Positions 20,160 through 32,249 of a stretch of DNA of 64,000 nt are shown in pieces. This DNA is from Epiperipatus broadwayi. Its lineage: Eukaryota; Onychophora; Udeonychophora; Euonychophora; Peripatidae. The DNA lies in contig JAQFVV010001032.1 in NCBI GenBank assembly GCA_028023455.1, positions 1 through 64,000 of the forward strand. The letters run 5' to 3'. Position numbers and translations under genes: made by a program. A model generated the notes under the pieces. The model did not search any database. It was given only the letters and a program-made list of their open reading frames with translations, and was not told the DNA's origin. Numbering within the stretch: the stretch's first letter is position 1; every line of letters begins with the position of its first letter.

Positions 20160-20622
20160 TCATCCGAGTCATGACAGAAACTGTATTTTTCCACAAACAA
20201 CTCCAATTGTCTGCCAGAGAGCTTGAGAAATTTTATTTTGACTTTTTTGACCCCCAAAAAACCCAAAATTAGCAAAAAAAAATTTTTTTTGACAAATATC
20301 AATAATACACTGAAAATTACTAGTACGCAAAAATCTTTCAGTTGGAAAATACAGAAAATCATAAACATCAACAAATAAACACTTGAAAAAGATGACAATG
20401 CTCACACTCTCATCTTAAATTCTAGTGACAATACAAATTTTGTCAATATGCATAGTATTTCAACCCGCAATGAAACCAACAGCAAACTATAGGATCATAG
20501 TATTGTTAGTAGACATAGTTTTATTGATACACGGAAAAATTGGCCACGTATTATAACCACTACATATGATCTACTCATATATTAATGATCACTTATATAT
20601 TAGCCGTAGGTTCGGCCATGAA
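20160..20622. other. Sub-terminal right part of the Merlin-type element
   Basis: AT-rich spacer between the transposase start and the right inverted repeat. The overlapping frames at 20,153-20,405 are phenylalanine- and leucine-rich and look spurious. A promoter for the transposase would be expected here, but no clear TATA/initiator pair was found. Confidence 0.5.
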
Positions 20623-20695
20623 AGCGGTATAATTCTGTGTTTTTACACAGAAACAGCGCCAACACAGGCTGTACAGTGAATAGTTTACAAATACC
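20623..20695 (-). repeat. Right terminal inverted repeat
   Basis: This is the reverse complement partner of 10,223-10,295, ending ...AATAGTTTACAAATACC. It includes a small internal hairpin (CTGTGTTTTTACACAG at 20,635-20,650). Confidence 0.8.
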
Positions 20696-20703
20696 TTTAT
20701 TTA
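20696..20703. repeat. Target-site duplication, right (TTTATTTA)
   Basis: Identical to 10,215-10,222 and directly adjacent to the right inverted repeat. Confidence 0.65.
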
Positions 20704-23700
20704 TAAAAAGATTAACATAAAGTTTTATGAATAAATTATATTTATAGTATTTTTGCAATTATGAGATGATAAAGATAAACTTTGTTAAAAGATAGAAAGA
20801 AATTAATAAATAATCTCCAGTAAAATTAAAACATCACTATGAGCAAGCATATGATTCTCTAATTATGGCAATGTATATGTAAATTCTAGGTTAATCACCT
20901 CAGCATAAAGCCAAATAAGAATCTACATTGAACCATATTCTCTTACAGTGACAAGAATAGTAGTTAATAAAGTATTTAATTCAACAATTTTTCAGCTATT
21001 AATAAGAACTAAAGTATAAATATTATAGCCAAAATGAATTGATAATAAACAAATGCACACATACAGTAAAAAATAATAGTAAAATAATTGTCAAATTTCA
21101 TGTGTAATTTAATAAAATGCAGTTATGCAATCAACAAAATATAATTATAAACAGCTTTTAAACCATTGTGATGTTTTTATGAATTGCACATATGTTTTGA
21201 AATTTATTTATTTTTCTATCATCTATTTTCACAAATTTGATTTTGTACTAAAATATGTATGCATACATTTATATATTATAAATTGAATTTTAGGTATATA
21301 CTTAACATACCTTGAAATAGTAAACAATACCAAATAAAAGTAGCTCCTATTGCTTTGTAGAATGTAAGTTTAAATCATTAAATTCTAAATACTGTTTCCA
21401 ATATAAACTGTATTTTTGTCTCTCTTTTTTCTTCTTTAGGAAATAAATTTAGGGGCAAGCTCAGTTATTAATCCCCCAATACTCTGTCAGATTTTTTTGT
21501 TCTCACTTGCTTTAAGCGTTCAACTTTCACTTTAATATTAAACCATTATTATTTCTCAGAATATAGTAAATTTGACCTCATTTGATACATATTTTTGTTT
21601 AGAAATTAAATAAATTTTTAAAAATCACATTTGGTTTTCATAATTATTTTAAAAAATAGATTTTAATCAAAACAAAGCACTATTTCAATATCAAGTTTCA
21701 GGTGAAGCAGATTCACTTTGCAAAATGAACAAAATCTTCTTTGTTTGATGTTTGTTTTAAAAATCTGATAGAATTATTTTTAATAATCTAGTAAATCTAT
21801 CAATTTATGCTTTAACAGTTTAAATTTTTTTTGCAATTTTTATGATATTGCTAAATGATATAACAGACTGTTTAGTGACAACATTTCTTGACAGTTGTAT
21901 TTTCTGCAACTGTAATCTGCATAGTAACATTTTTCAGACAAATATATTCTTTTATATTTAAAAATAATACTTCATTAAAAAATAAATATGTAATAATATA
22001 CATTTTTGATAATTATCACACAATTACTATACAAAAATAATCATAAACTTTCCAAAAAATCAAGTTTTTAGACCATCATAATATTTTCTGATCTCGCAAA
22101 TTCCAAGATTGTCAAATTTACAATAGATACCCACCAATACAGAGTTTAAAAAAACTTTGAAATTCCTGCTTATTCGATTATCCTAATGTCTTTTGAATTT
22201 TTTTGAAATTACAATATTAGAAAAAATATATAAATGAATTTTAAAGCTGTAAAAAATAAATGTTAGGAAAATTTTTCAATAGGAGGCAAAAAATGCAAAT
22301 TAAATTTCTAGATTTCTCAGGCATCAGACCATGCCTGAATAAATGAGTTGGTTAAAAGCTCATCATGCTATCAATCATTTTGCTGTGACAATGAAATCGT
22401 GTTTGTGCAATCACATTTTTTTTTATTTTATTACAAGCATACTATTTTTGACTCCAATTCTCTTTTCCATTTTTTTAACTCATGATTTTGAAAATTCAAA
22501 AAGAAATGACAGAGAAAGCCTTAATATGTTGGTAGTCTTTAGTTGTGATCTTTACTTGAGACATTATCACCACTTCAGACAACTTGGAATTTCATTTGAG
22601 ATGGAGTTTGGGCTGGAAAAGATTGTGGGCTTAGACAGCTCTATTTAGGCATGTCCTTATCAGTCTTACACAGTTAGGCTTTACCATGCTTGTCAGATTA
22701 GTCATTAAATATATAGAAATAATTGTTCATAGTAGTAATAATTTATGGAGCAGGGTAGTACTAAAATACATTTTATAAATCTATTTTTTCTTAAATATAG
22801 ATATATGAGATGTGCAAACTTTACTTGGTACTGGCTTTTAAAGTAAATAATGATGGTTAGCATGGATGATTAAGGAGCTGCTCTTAGAGAAATTTGTCTT
22901 TCAGAAGAAGACAGTTTAGTAAAACAGATAGATGGTTATAAATTTTTTGCAAGAGTAATCAATCAATGAAAGAAGAATGCATGTAAGATTTGCTATAAAA
23001 ACTAATTTAATATCTTATATTCTTAGAATTTTTTCATTATATTAAAAATTTTCTTAAATTATGGTAGAAATACTCACTTTATTAGTAAATCTGCTCCAAC
23101 ATTTAAATTCAGAGAATTGAGAGAGAGAAAAATTTATATTGCTTGCTGGATAGCATTATTATAGAAATACTAATAAAAATTTGAAATTTTCATCTTGAAG
23201 AGTTTAATGTATGTGTTTTTAGAAATAGTAGACTTTGACCAAAATTTGTTGCAAATAATGATAATAGTGCTGGAAATTCAAATAGTCTGTTATTATTGAA
23301 TTTTTGCACAACACATGAATTGACTACCCTACATACTTAGTTTAGGGACAAAAAATGCCATAAACACATGAATGTTTCACTCTCAAATAATGACATTTAA
23401 TAGATTACATTAAACTAAGTAGTCAAAATACAAAAGAAGTGCTTATTAAGTGAGCACTTACAAAGTGCAGATTGTTGAATGAGTCATAGATGAGTATAAT
23501 TTAAGACTAAAATCATATTCTTAAAATATAATTCTTACTCCAATCTTAACCACAAATGAATTGATGTTTGTTCTTTAAAAGCATCTCCAAAAACATTAAA
23601 TTTCAACAGGTATTAATCACAGGATTGTCATTTACTGAGGGATGAAATTTTCTTAAGAAACAAGTTATGGATGTAAATAAATATATTCTTGATTTCATTA

Positions 23701-25140
23701 CTAAAAAACAATCACAGGTAGTTTTTTGACTATGATCTTATTATTAATGATTTCATTGAAGAAATCATGGCATTTTTGATGGGCAGAATAATAACTACAA
23801 TCGAACTTCATAATAAACATAAAGATTTAAAAGAAAAAGTTCAAATGCCTAACAGAAAGTTTAAAAAGAATTTGTGAATTAAAATGGCAAAGAATAAACA
23901 TATTCACTAATCTAGATTATTTTAGTTCTTTTGATCTTGTGAAAGTAACATATTGACTTATAAAATGATATTATAACCAGTATCTTTCAGAGAAAATGTG
24001 AGGCCCAAGGCAACTAATATTTTAGAAGCTCTTCAAAATTTAAAATAAGAATGCAAGGAGAGAGAGAGAAGAAATGAGAGTTTTTACTTACAGAGCCAAA
24101 AACAGAACTCCGGGAGCAGTTAGTTATGAATCACAGAAATGAGCAAGCAGATAAGATCCAGATAGCACTTGGATAGGGTAGATTCCTTCTAGCACTGTTA
24201 GTATCATAAAATACTGTTAGCATAGAACTGACTGATAGGGGACTGAGACTATTAGTTCTACTGATTGCCAAGTACTGCAGTCACTTTCATTGCAGAGTCA
24301 TCAAATTGGCACTTCATCTTTAAACAGGCTTATGTTTTCAACTCATGGTATACCTGCTTGGAAAAGTTTTTGTTGAATATTTTTTGAGGAATTTACCTGT
24401 ATAATTAAGTCCATTCTATGAACTGTGACACTGCTTTACCCTCTCCTATAATTTTATTTAACATATTGAGATTTCCAAGTTGAAACTCCTAATATTGTGA
24501 GACCTGGGGCAACTGTCCTTCCTGTCCTACCCTCTGATTGACCCTGATCATAACTGTAATAAATACATCATTGGACTCGTATATTTTGAACAAGTGAAAG
24601 TAATTGGATCATCTTTTGAATAATGTTACAGAATTGGGATAACTTTTAATGATGTATTCATTTTATCTACTCATTTAGTTTTGTCAAAGATACCCATATT
24701 AATAAAATCGAAACAGCTCTTTGTAATTTTGAAAATATAAAGGCTATGTCCTGATAAAAAACTTGAATAAGTTATATAATATGATAAAGATATGTCAGTT
24801 TCAAAAATTTCTGGAATTATATATTAATATATGGATTCTTAAGTTATGTTGCAGATCTTAAGATTATTTTGATGGTTTAAGTTTTCAAAAAAAAGAAGAG
24901 AAACTATAACATTGCACTAATAATTAACCACTACAGTAAAGGTGTTTTTTCAATGATTTTTTTAAATATATTGCTTCCAGTCATAGAAGAATGGTTAGTA
25001 GAGACTCAATGTGATTTTAGAGAATCAAGAATTACTATAGGCATGATTTTAATTGCCCAAAACTGCAAAAAATGTCAGGTCCAAAAGGGAGATATATATA
25101 TATATATATCAAAATAGAGTACAATTTATATAAATTATAT
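20704..25140. other. AT-rich non-coding stretch
   Basis: No gene or known repeat family is recognised. A 101-codon frame at 22,343-22,648 has hydrophobic and polar parts but no domain. The part at 24,060-24,560 is somewhat less AT-rich, with a splice-donor-like CT|GTAAGT on the minus strand near 24,090. All three frames upstream of it are closed, so no exon is called. Confidence 0.6.
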
Positions 25141-25222
25141 TCTTTTAGAAGTACTTTCGACTATACACTTTGTTGTCTTTATCAACTATATAATAACAAA
25201 ACGAATACAGATATCAAACTTT
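25141..25222. mobile_element. Scrap of the same Penelope-like family
   Basis: 25,141-25,195 is the reverse complement of the PLE 3' untranslated block at about 10,048-10,105 (shared ATAGTTGATAAAGAC and AAAGTACTT). It is followed at 25,200 by ACGAATACAGATATCAAACTT in the same orientation as at 10,170. The mixed orientation is like the inverted junctions found at ends of PLE copies. An AT run follows. Confidence 0.65.
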
Positions 25223-25261
25223 ATTATATATATATATATATATTGTAACCTACTAGAATTA

Positions 25262-25700
25262 AAGGGGGGTGAGAGAAAGAGAAAAAGAGAGAGAGAGAAG
25301 AAGAAAAAGAAATAAAAGAGGAAGAGAATAGAGGGGAAAAAATATGAAATGGAGGTAAAAATGATGATGATGAAAGGTAAGTGTGGAGGAAGAGGGAGAA
25401 GATGATAAGGGGGATATAGAGAGAGATAATGCTACTAATGAAATGAGAGAGGGGAAAAGGAAGAGAAAGAGATAATGCTAATAATGACATGGAGGTAGTG
25501 ATAATGATAAAGATAAATGATGGAAAAGAAAAGAATTGAGAAGGAAAAGAAATGAGGAAAAGTAATAGAAATGATGTATAATGGAGAGAGAAAAGAAATG
25601 AGATGATTGAAAAGATATGAAATAGAGAGATGTAAGAAGAAGATGAAATAAAGGAGAGAGAAATGAAATGAGATGATAGAAGAAACTCTTAATGAATGTT
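25262..25700 (+). repeat. Long purine-rich (GA) tract
   Basis: About 440 bp almost free of C, made of GAGA, GAAA and GATGA patterns, with loosely repeated GAGATGATAG-like units. It is compositionally distinct from the AT-rich surroundings. The reverse strand reads as a Ser/Phe/Leu-rich frame, which I regard as spurious. Confidence 0.8.
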
Positions 25701-28700
25701 TTAAATGGCTAAGATGATAGAAGGATATAAGGAATGACAGTGGGGTTACAATAAATTTAAAGAAAAGACATGATGATCCAGAGATGTATAATCAAATAAA
25801 GCTCACATCCAATACTAATGAACTATAACTACTACAGCATATGAATATTTTGATAAACCATACAAAAGATTATCTAAAATCACGTATCAATGCTTACCAT
25901 ATTAGTCTTACCAATAGATCATACCCTCTCTGAAGGAGACCTATAATGCTTTGCTTTAAAAGATTATCTTACAGAATTATATTTACTAAAACAACAAGAG
26001 TAAATAACCTCAGGGATTTTAAAACTAAAACTTTTGTGTAAAATTAAAGTTTAAGTAAGTTGCCTAATAAAGAATTACTGTGATTAATAAATAAATAAGT
26101 GACATCTTAGCTGACCATAAAATAATTATATGTTCAATCTTAAAATAATAAACAAAACAAATATTAATTCACAAAATTTAATGAATCATTTAAAATTTAA
26201 ACTAATAATGGCCTATTATCTAAGATATTACTCGAGCAAAGAAAAGAGCAAGGGTACTTTTAATGCCTTTCCATACTCATAGACAACCACTAAAGACCTC
26301 AAATGCAAATGGATTAGAATTCTTTAAATATATAAGATTTAAGATGATGATCGATGATATGCAATGAATATAAGATAATGTGCAGCTTTTAAAATAATAT
26401 TAATTAAAATATTCTTCTGAAGTACTAATATTGTTAATCTGATATTGCATAATCTTTAATCTGAAAGATATACTGATAATTTAAAAATAAACTTTTAACT
26501 AAGTATTTAATTATGTATCTGCTATAATGCAATTATCTATATTTGTGATTCAATATGAGAATCATTTACTTTAACATAGCTTTTTAATTTTCAAGACAAT
26601 ATCAACTATATTTAATTAACTTACAATATACTTGTGAATGTCTGAATTGAAGATTCTATAACTTTAAAATTTTAAGATTTTGTGAACTTGGAACCCAAGA
26701 CAATAATATATTTTCATATAAAAGTAAAACAAACAAAACAAAACTTTTAAAATAATAATAATTTGGTTTATTAATACCCGAGAAGAAATGTTTACAAATG
26801 TAGTAGAAAGAAACATTGCCAATACTGCACTAAGATTTAACATAAGTATTTGGACTCTTAACAGTTTTATTTAACTTACATGTTACTTTCTTTTAATAAT
26901 TAGACCTTTCTCAAAAAATACTGTAAACTTTAATTATCATATGTACTTAATAAGTACACTACTATTCTTCTTTATTAGACTAATTTATAACATTATTGTG
27001 TCATCTAATAATCAGAATAACACACAAAACTAGGTTTATTATTGAAAACCTTAAGCTTAATTTTATACTCCTAAACTTAACAAACGCTAAGTTGGAATAA
27101 GCATATTCAGCAATACTTTTGAAAAATATCATCACTAGTTTCACGGATATAACTAATATCATAGCTAGAGATATGTTTAAATCAGATTAAGCTAATATTA
27201 AAATTAAACTAAATTAAGTGTATAGGACAGTCATTCATCAGAGATCAGTTATACTTTTTTTTAAAATAAATTTAGTCCACATAAAATTATTCCCTCAATG
27301 TTTTAAAGTTAATAATGCAACAAACTTACATATCCAGCAGCGAAATTCTGGATGAAAATATTAAATTAGTATGTGTGAATTGCCACTTATACCATATGCA
27401 TATCTAACATACTTTAAATTAAATATAACTTATTGTTGGTTAGCTTGTGCATGATAAAACTATCATAGCAACACAATTCAAACATTGATATACCTATGAG
27501 CCTTAAATTAGCTACAACTACCTGAAGAAATACATTTCCTCAAACAAGCATATCTTGTCATCACAAATCTAAAACAAATGCAACATCACCTACTGTGGTA
27601 GAATTAGCATTAAATCATCATGAATGATAGGCAAAAAATATAAAGATACTAGGCTCCTCAGAGCTAGAAAAGAATGTGGTGTCTTTCAAAAATACCTAAC
27701 TTTGATGCAGAAACGAAGATACCTGGAACTTATATCTACAGTGTATCTGGAAACAGGAAAGATGCACCATGAAAGCACAATCCTATCTCATGGGATTTTC
27801 AATGCTTATAAATGTGATCATCATCACTGAAAAATACAATACAATAACCCTCTTTTGGGAACAAACACTATCAAATCATGGAAATACAATACAATAAGGA
27901 TGGAGGATTTTATCTACTCCATAAGCATATTCAAAAATTATTAACTAAGCCTAACTCTATGAGGCTAACAAATACTAACTAATAGCAAGATATATCCTTC
28001 ACTTAAACTAACTAAGTTATTTCTAAAAAAATTATAAAAATAATACAAAATGTATACCCAGTGTTTGAACCAACAAAGTAAACTATGTGTCAACTGACTA
28101 CTGTAGAAAATACTTTAAACTTAAATGCATATAAAATTCTAGGCAAAGCAAAATGCACACATAACAAAATATTAAATGCTAAAATATAGTGACTAGTGGA
28201 CTTTTAAAATTGTAAATTAAATGCAAGAATATTTACTTCTCGATGAATATAAAATATTTGTAGTTATTATTAAGATAACATTCATAAAACAAATGAATGG
28301 ATATTCTCTGATAAACTTCTTTAGTAAATTTAAAATAAAAATTGAATAAAACATCCCATTTATATGAAAATAAGACTGTGATATTTAAATCTCTAAATGA
28401 AATTATTAAATAGAAACTAGTGAGTGTAATGCTTAATAAATAAACTAAATCTACTTAAGAATGGCAAAAAAAACATTTGCTCATTCTAATAAACCTATTT
28501 CGTTTTAAAATTATAACCCTAGTTTACCTATATATTTATGCAAAAGTGTTACAAAAAGAAAATAATAGCATAAATATTTTTATGGTTTCATTTTTTCAAA
28601 CCAATAAAACAGACCATAAAAAAATAATAATACATTAACTCAAGTTCATATTTCAGCTCCATAATGGTTTTTCCATTTGATAATGTGTAGACAATTTATC

Positions 28701-30975
28701 CAGGTTAAGATATCTATCTGAATTCGAAGCTTCAATTAATACATTTATAAACATGGCAATGATTTTCAAACGAAAATGTTCAATAGTTCTTTAATAATAC
28801 TTTTTTTTAAAAACAATTTTTAAAAAAAAAAAAACTTAAATAATAAGATTAAGCCGGCATAAAACTAAATAAATTCTTCAGCTGAACACACTTTAATTTA
28901 TTTATAGGATCCTGAGTTCAAAATGTATATAATAATAATAATATATATTTCTTTATCTGAAGTTCTTTATCCTCTTTTATGAAAACGCTTCTTTTAAATA
29001 TAATTGTTTTTTTAAATAGTTTCCTAATAATATTCCAAGATGTGTTTTATTTTTAAAACTAATTTCCTTCGATTACTTTTAAATATGAGAATAGAATATT
29101 TTTTATCATTCAAGATGTTTCTCCATTTATAAGCTATAATTAATGCCATAAAGTTATTTATAAATACTGGCAAGTATGACCATTTATAATGTACTCAATA
29201 ACTATAAAGTCATTATTAATCATTGCAGATTGCTTTAAAATTTTATTTCCGAATACTTGTCCTTTCTTACTGTGTTAATAAGAGTTATCCTTTAAAATAT
29301 ATATACTTTATTTGTTTGCGTTTAGCTAAACAAATCATTTTCACTTATGTCAAGATATAAGTAATAACTTTTTTTTTTTAAAAAAAAAATCATTCTTTAT
29401 AGTCTCACTGTAATCTAACGTAGTAGCTTCCTTATAATGTTCTTTTTTTAAACTTAAAAATTTTTCTCTCTTGTTTTTTTTTTTACATATACTTTTAATC
29501 TAACAGGAAAACAATTAGTATTTTACTTTCAAAATAGTTTAATGCAACTGAACACTTATCTATGGAAATGGTTAATAATTTGTCCCTTAACCTTACTTCC
29601 AAGTAAAGAAAAATAAACAAATTAAAGTCATAATATATGAGACAGTTCATTTATTCTAGACATTTTTTTACTATAATTTCTATGCCTTGACTGAAATTCA
29701 AATTGTCAGAAAAACGGATTACCTTTTCTTTTTAGCCCTCCATCATTACAAGACGATTTTAAATATTTTAAACATACTTGTATTTTTTTTTAGAAAAATC
29801 AAGCTTTTTAAAAAATTACTTTTATTAACAAAATTTTAAGATCTAGCACCAGTTGAATCAAAACAAGATCAGCCCCTGAATGATCACTCCATCTCCATTT
29901 TATCTCACAATTTTTCATCCACCTACAATTCATTTAAAAACCAATAAAAACTATTTTTATTAAATTTTAATATTCTGACAAACCAGCTGTGGAATCAATC
30001 TACTGACATAATCAATATAATTTTCCCATACCACATGACCCTCAGCTGCAAAGTCAAAATTCTATTATTAACAAATATTATGCAACATTTTTTTAATGAT
30101 ATTTTATACAACACAATAGTAATAAATATAAAATTTAAAAACCCTTAAATATTTCATTGAAATAATTTTATCCACACATTTGTTTTATTTACTTATTTTA
30201 AACAATATTGGAATTAAATTATTTTTTTATTCTTATGTTTCCATGTCTATGCATGCACATATTCTCACATACGTCTGGCCTTACATTAATTATTTAAAAT
30301 TATTTTTAAAATTACAACAATAAAATGTTAATGAATATTTAATCTAAATAATTTTTATAACTGGAATGCTAAACTTCAAAACTAATAACAAATATTCTTA
30401 TTTTTTTAATAAAAACTTACATATCATTTCTTTTAAAATTTATTACTTAATTATTCCGACTTATTTATAATATCTAATTATTATTCTTTAGACATTAAAA
30501 TGGATTATACAGTAGTTATTTTAGAATACATTTAATACTATTTATCAATTCACAATTATTTTTTAACATTTGCTTATGTTAAATTATTACCTAACATCCC
30601 TTATCAAACCAACTGATACTATTAAAATATTTAGATTACCCTATTTTAATAATTAACTAAGTTAATTTCCATTTTTATCATCATTATTTTTTTTTAAATC
30701 CGAAATTTTAAACAAAAGGTTAAGCTAAGATAACCTTGATTAGCTCTTGGAACTAAGAGACACTTCATTTAGGTAAAATATATATAGCTTTTGTTGATTT
30801 GATCAAAATGTTGGACTCAATTCATTAAACAGGTTCTATGACATTGCTTGAAATTAATTAATTTGCTGCCAAAATTTATTTCTATTATACAGCTTCTATA
30901 ATAAGAGGGCATGTTATTATTATAGATGTTAAACTGGTGTTAATCCAGAATTTCAATTTTTATGACTGTGATCTT
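25701..30975. other. AT-rich non-coding stretch
   Basis: No exon, RNA gene or shared repeat was recognised. A 68-codon frame at 27,624-27,830 is basic and without a domain. Composition is extremely AT-rich from 28,400 to 30,700. Confidence 0.6.
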
Positions 30976-30979
30976 TAGA

Positions 30980-31880
30980 ACTGTTTATAGATGACTCAGC
31001 CAACAGTGATCATGATGTGAGTTATGTTGATAGAAGAATTTTTAATTTGAATTGATTAAAGCAAACCAATAAAATCATCTTGAATTCTAGATTTATAATA
31101 TGCTGATGATTGATCTACAGAATATATTTAATGTTTTGAATACAACATATAAAGACTTTGGTTTATTTAATTAATGTTCAAAAAAATCAAGTTGTTTATG
31201 AGTCAGTGGTGGTAGAAAAAATCTCAGAAATGTTTAGCTTGAATGGTTATTAACTTGAAGATAAACTAATTTAAATATCTTTGTAGTTTTATAAATAGGT
31301 AGGGGTCGACTTAGATATCAAGATACAGCACAGAATCCAATGTGTTACTTCTGCTTTTAGCAAGTTAAAGATAAGAAATTATATAAGGGAAATAGTTTAA
31401 TGTAGACCTATTATTTTATTTAGTTTACTGTATGGAAGTGAGACGAGGGTAACCTATTGAAGTTGCATTTAAGGTTATTTTAAAAATTTTAAAAATTTAA
31501 TGGAAAAATCAAAAACCAACAAATATGTTCTTCAACTAGTTGGATGTGATAATGTAAAATTTTCGATTGCAAAATCACATCTTCTAATGGATTGGACTGT
31601 AAAACAAATGAATAATATTGAGAAGTTTTTAGTGTGAACTTGAGCATGAGTTTTATTGGAGAAGTAGAACCGTTTACTTACATTATATGGACTATCTCAT
31701 AGACTTTAGTCAATGTTGATTTTTTCCCCCATTGGAACGATATGAGAGAGACTAGAATTTACTAAAGAGCTACTATTAGGCATGGTATCGACATATTTCA
31801 GAAAGAAAATTTTTCTGCAAGAAGTTAAATGATAACATTGCAAAAATTCAAATAAAGAGAAAAAAACGGGCCAGCAAATT
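30980..31880 (+). pseudogene. Decayed LINE reverse transcriptase, C-terminal half
   Basis: In-frame and frameshifted pieces follow the order of a LINE RT. A YADD (about 31,098-31,110) is flanked by stops. A later FKYL block (about 31,272) is followed by a DLDIKIQHRIQCVTSAFSKL stretch matching the usual EIKRRI.AR.AFSKL region. Then comes RPIILFSLLYGSET (about 31,405-31,445). Many stops and frameshifts are present. No 5' half or 3' tail was found. It is probably an old RTE- or CR1-like insertion. Confidence 0.7.
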
Positions 31881-32129
31881 CTTTATATGGTCACATTTAT
31901 GGTTGCAAATTTGTTTGTATAATTATCGCAAAACTCATCTCGAATAGTCTTCCCTCCCTTGAAGTTAGAATGACCATACTCTCTTATGAATGGTTGCTGT
32001 ATATATGTATTTACTTGAAAAGAAAAAAAATCCGAAATAGAAAAAAAAATCTAGGTAAATCGTATTGAATCGTGAACTCTAAAATTTGAACATTTTTACA
32101 TCTTAATTTAATGCCCTGCATGGGTGAAT

Positions 32130-32240
32130 GTAATAATATGGCATTAGACTCGAGAACTGAAAGTCCATGTATTGCAACTTCTCTCGGCCACTTCCGGTAT
32201 TCAAACATCTTATGACCTCCCGAGCAACAAACCATTTGAT
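32130..32240 (+). repeat. SINE-like repeat, related to the 57-kb cluster
   Basis: It contains GGCATTAGACTCGAGAACTGAAAGTCC, then CGGTATTCAAACATCTTATGACCTCCCGAGCAACAAACC. The latter block aligns with the AACTTTTTGTGAACTCCCAAGCAATACAGCC block at 57,230-57,260. The family's head is tRNA-like elsewhere, though the pol III boxes are poor here. Confidence 0.5.
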
Positions 32241-32249
32241 CACTTATTA

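Larger units (their letters stand above)
10223..20695 (-). mobile_element. Merlin-type DNA transposon carrying a nested LINE
   Basis: The unit is bounded by imperfect inverted repeats (10,223-10,295 and 20,623-20,695) and by an 8-bp direct repeat on both sides. Transposase pieces on the minus strand (20,156-20,058 and 19,562-19,257) run inward from the right end, as expected for the element's own gene. Most of the interior is a LINE in the same orientation. Without the LINE the element would be about 2.7-2.9 kb. The transposase is split and lacks its middle, so this copy is not autonomous. I read it as an old Merlin copy that gained an internal duplication and then a LINE. The Merlin assignment rests on the DDE-domain motifs and the 8-bp duplication. 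Confidence 0.7.

Noticed and set aside
20153-20405. Two overlapping frames at the right end of the Merlin-type element as a membrane protein
   Set aside because: Their hydrophobic residues come from T-rich sequence on the coding strand. No start context or family pattern was seen.
22343-22648. 101-codon frame with a hydrophobic segment
   Set aside because: No family pattern, no splice or promoter context, and such lengths occur by chance in AT-rich DNA.
24060-24180. Splice-donor-like CT|GTAAGT on the minus strand near 24,090
   Set aside because: All three upstream frames contain stops close to the donor and no acceptor or coding pattern was seen.
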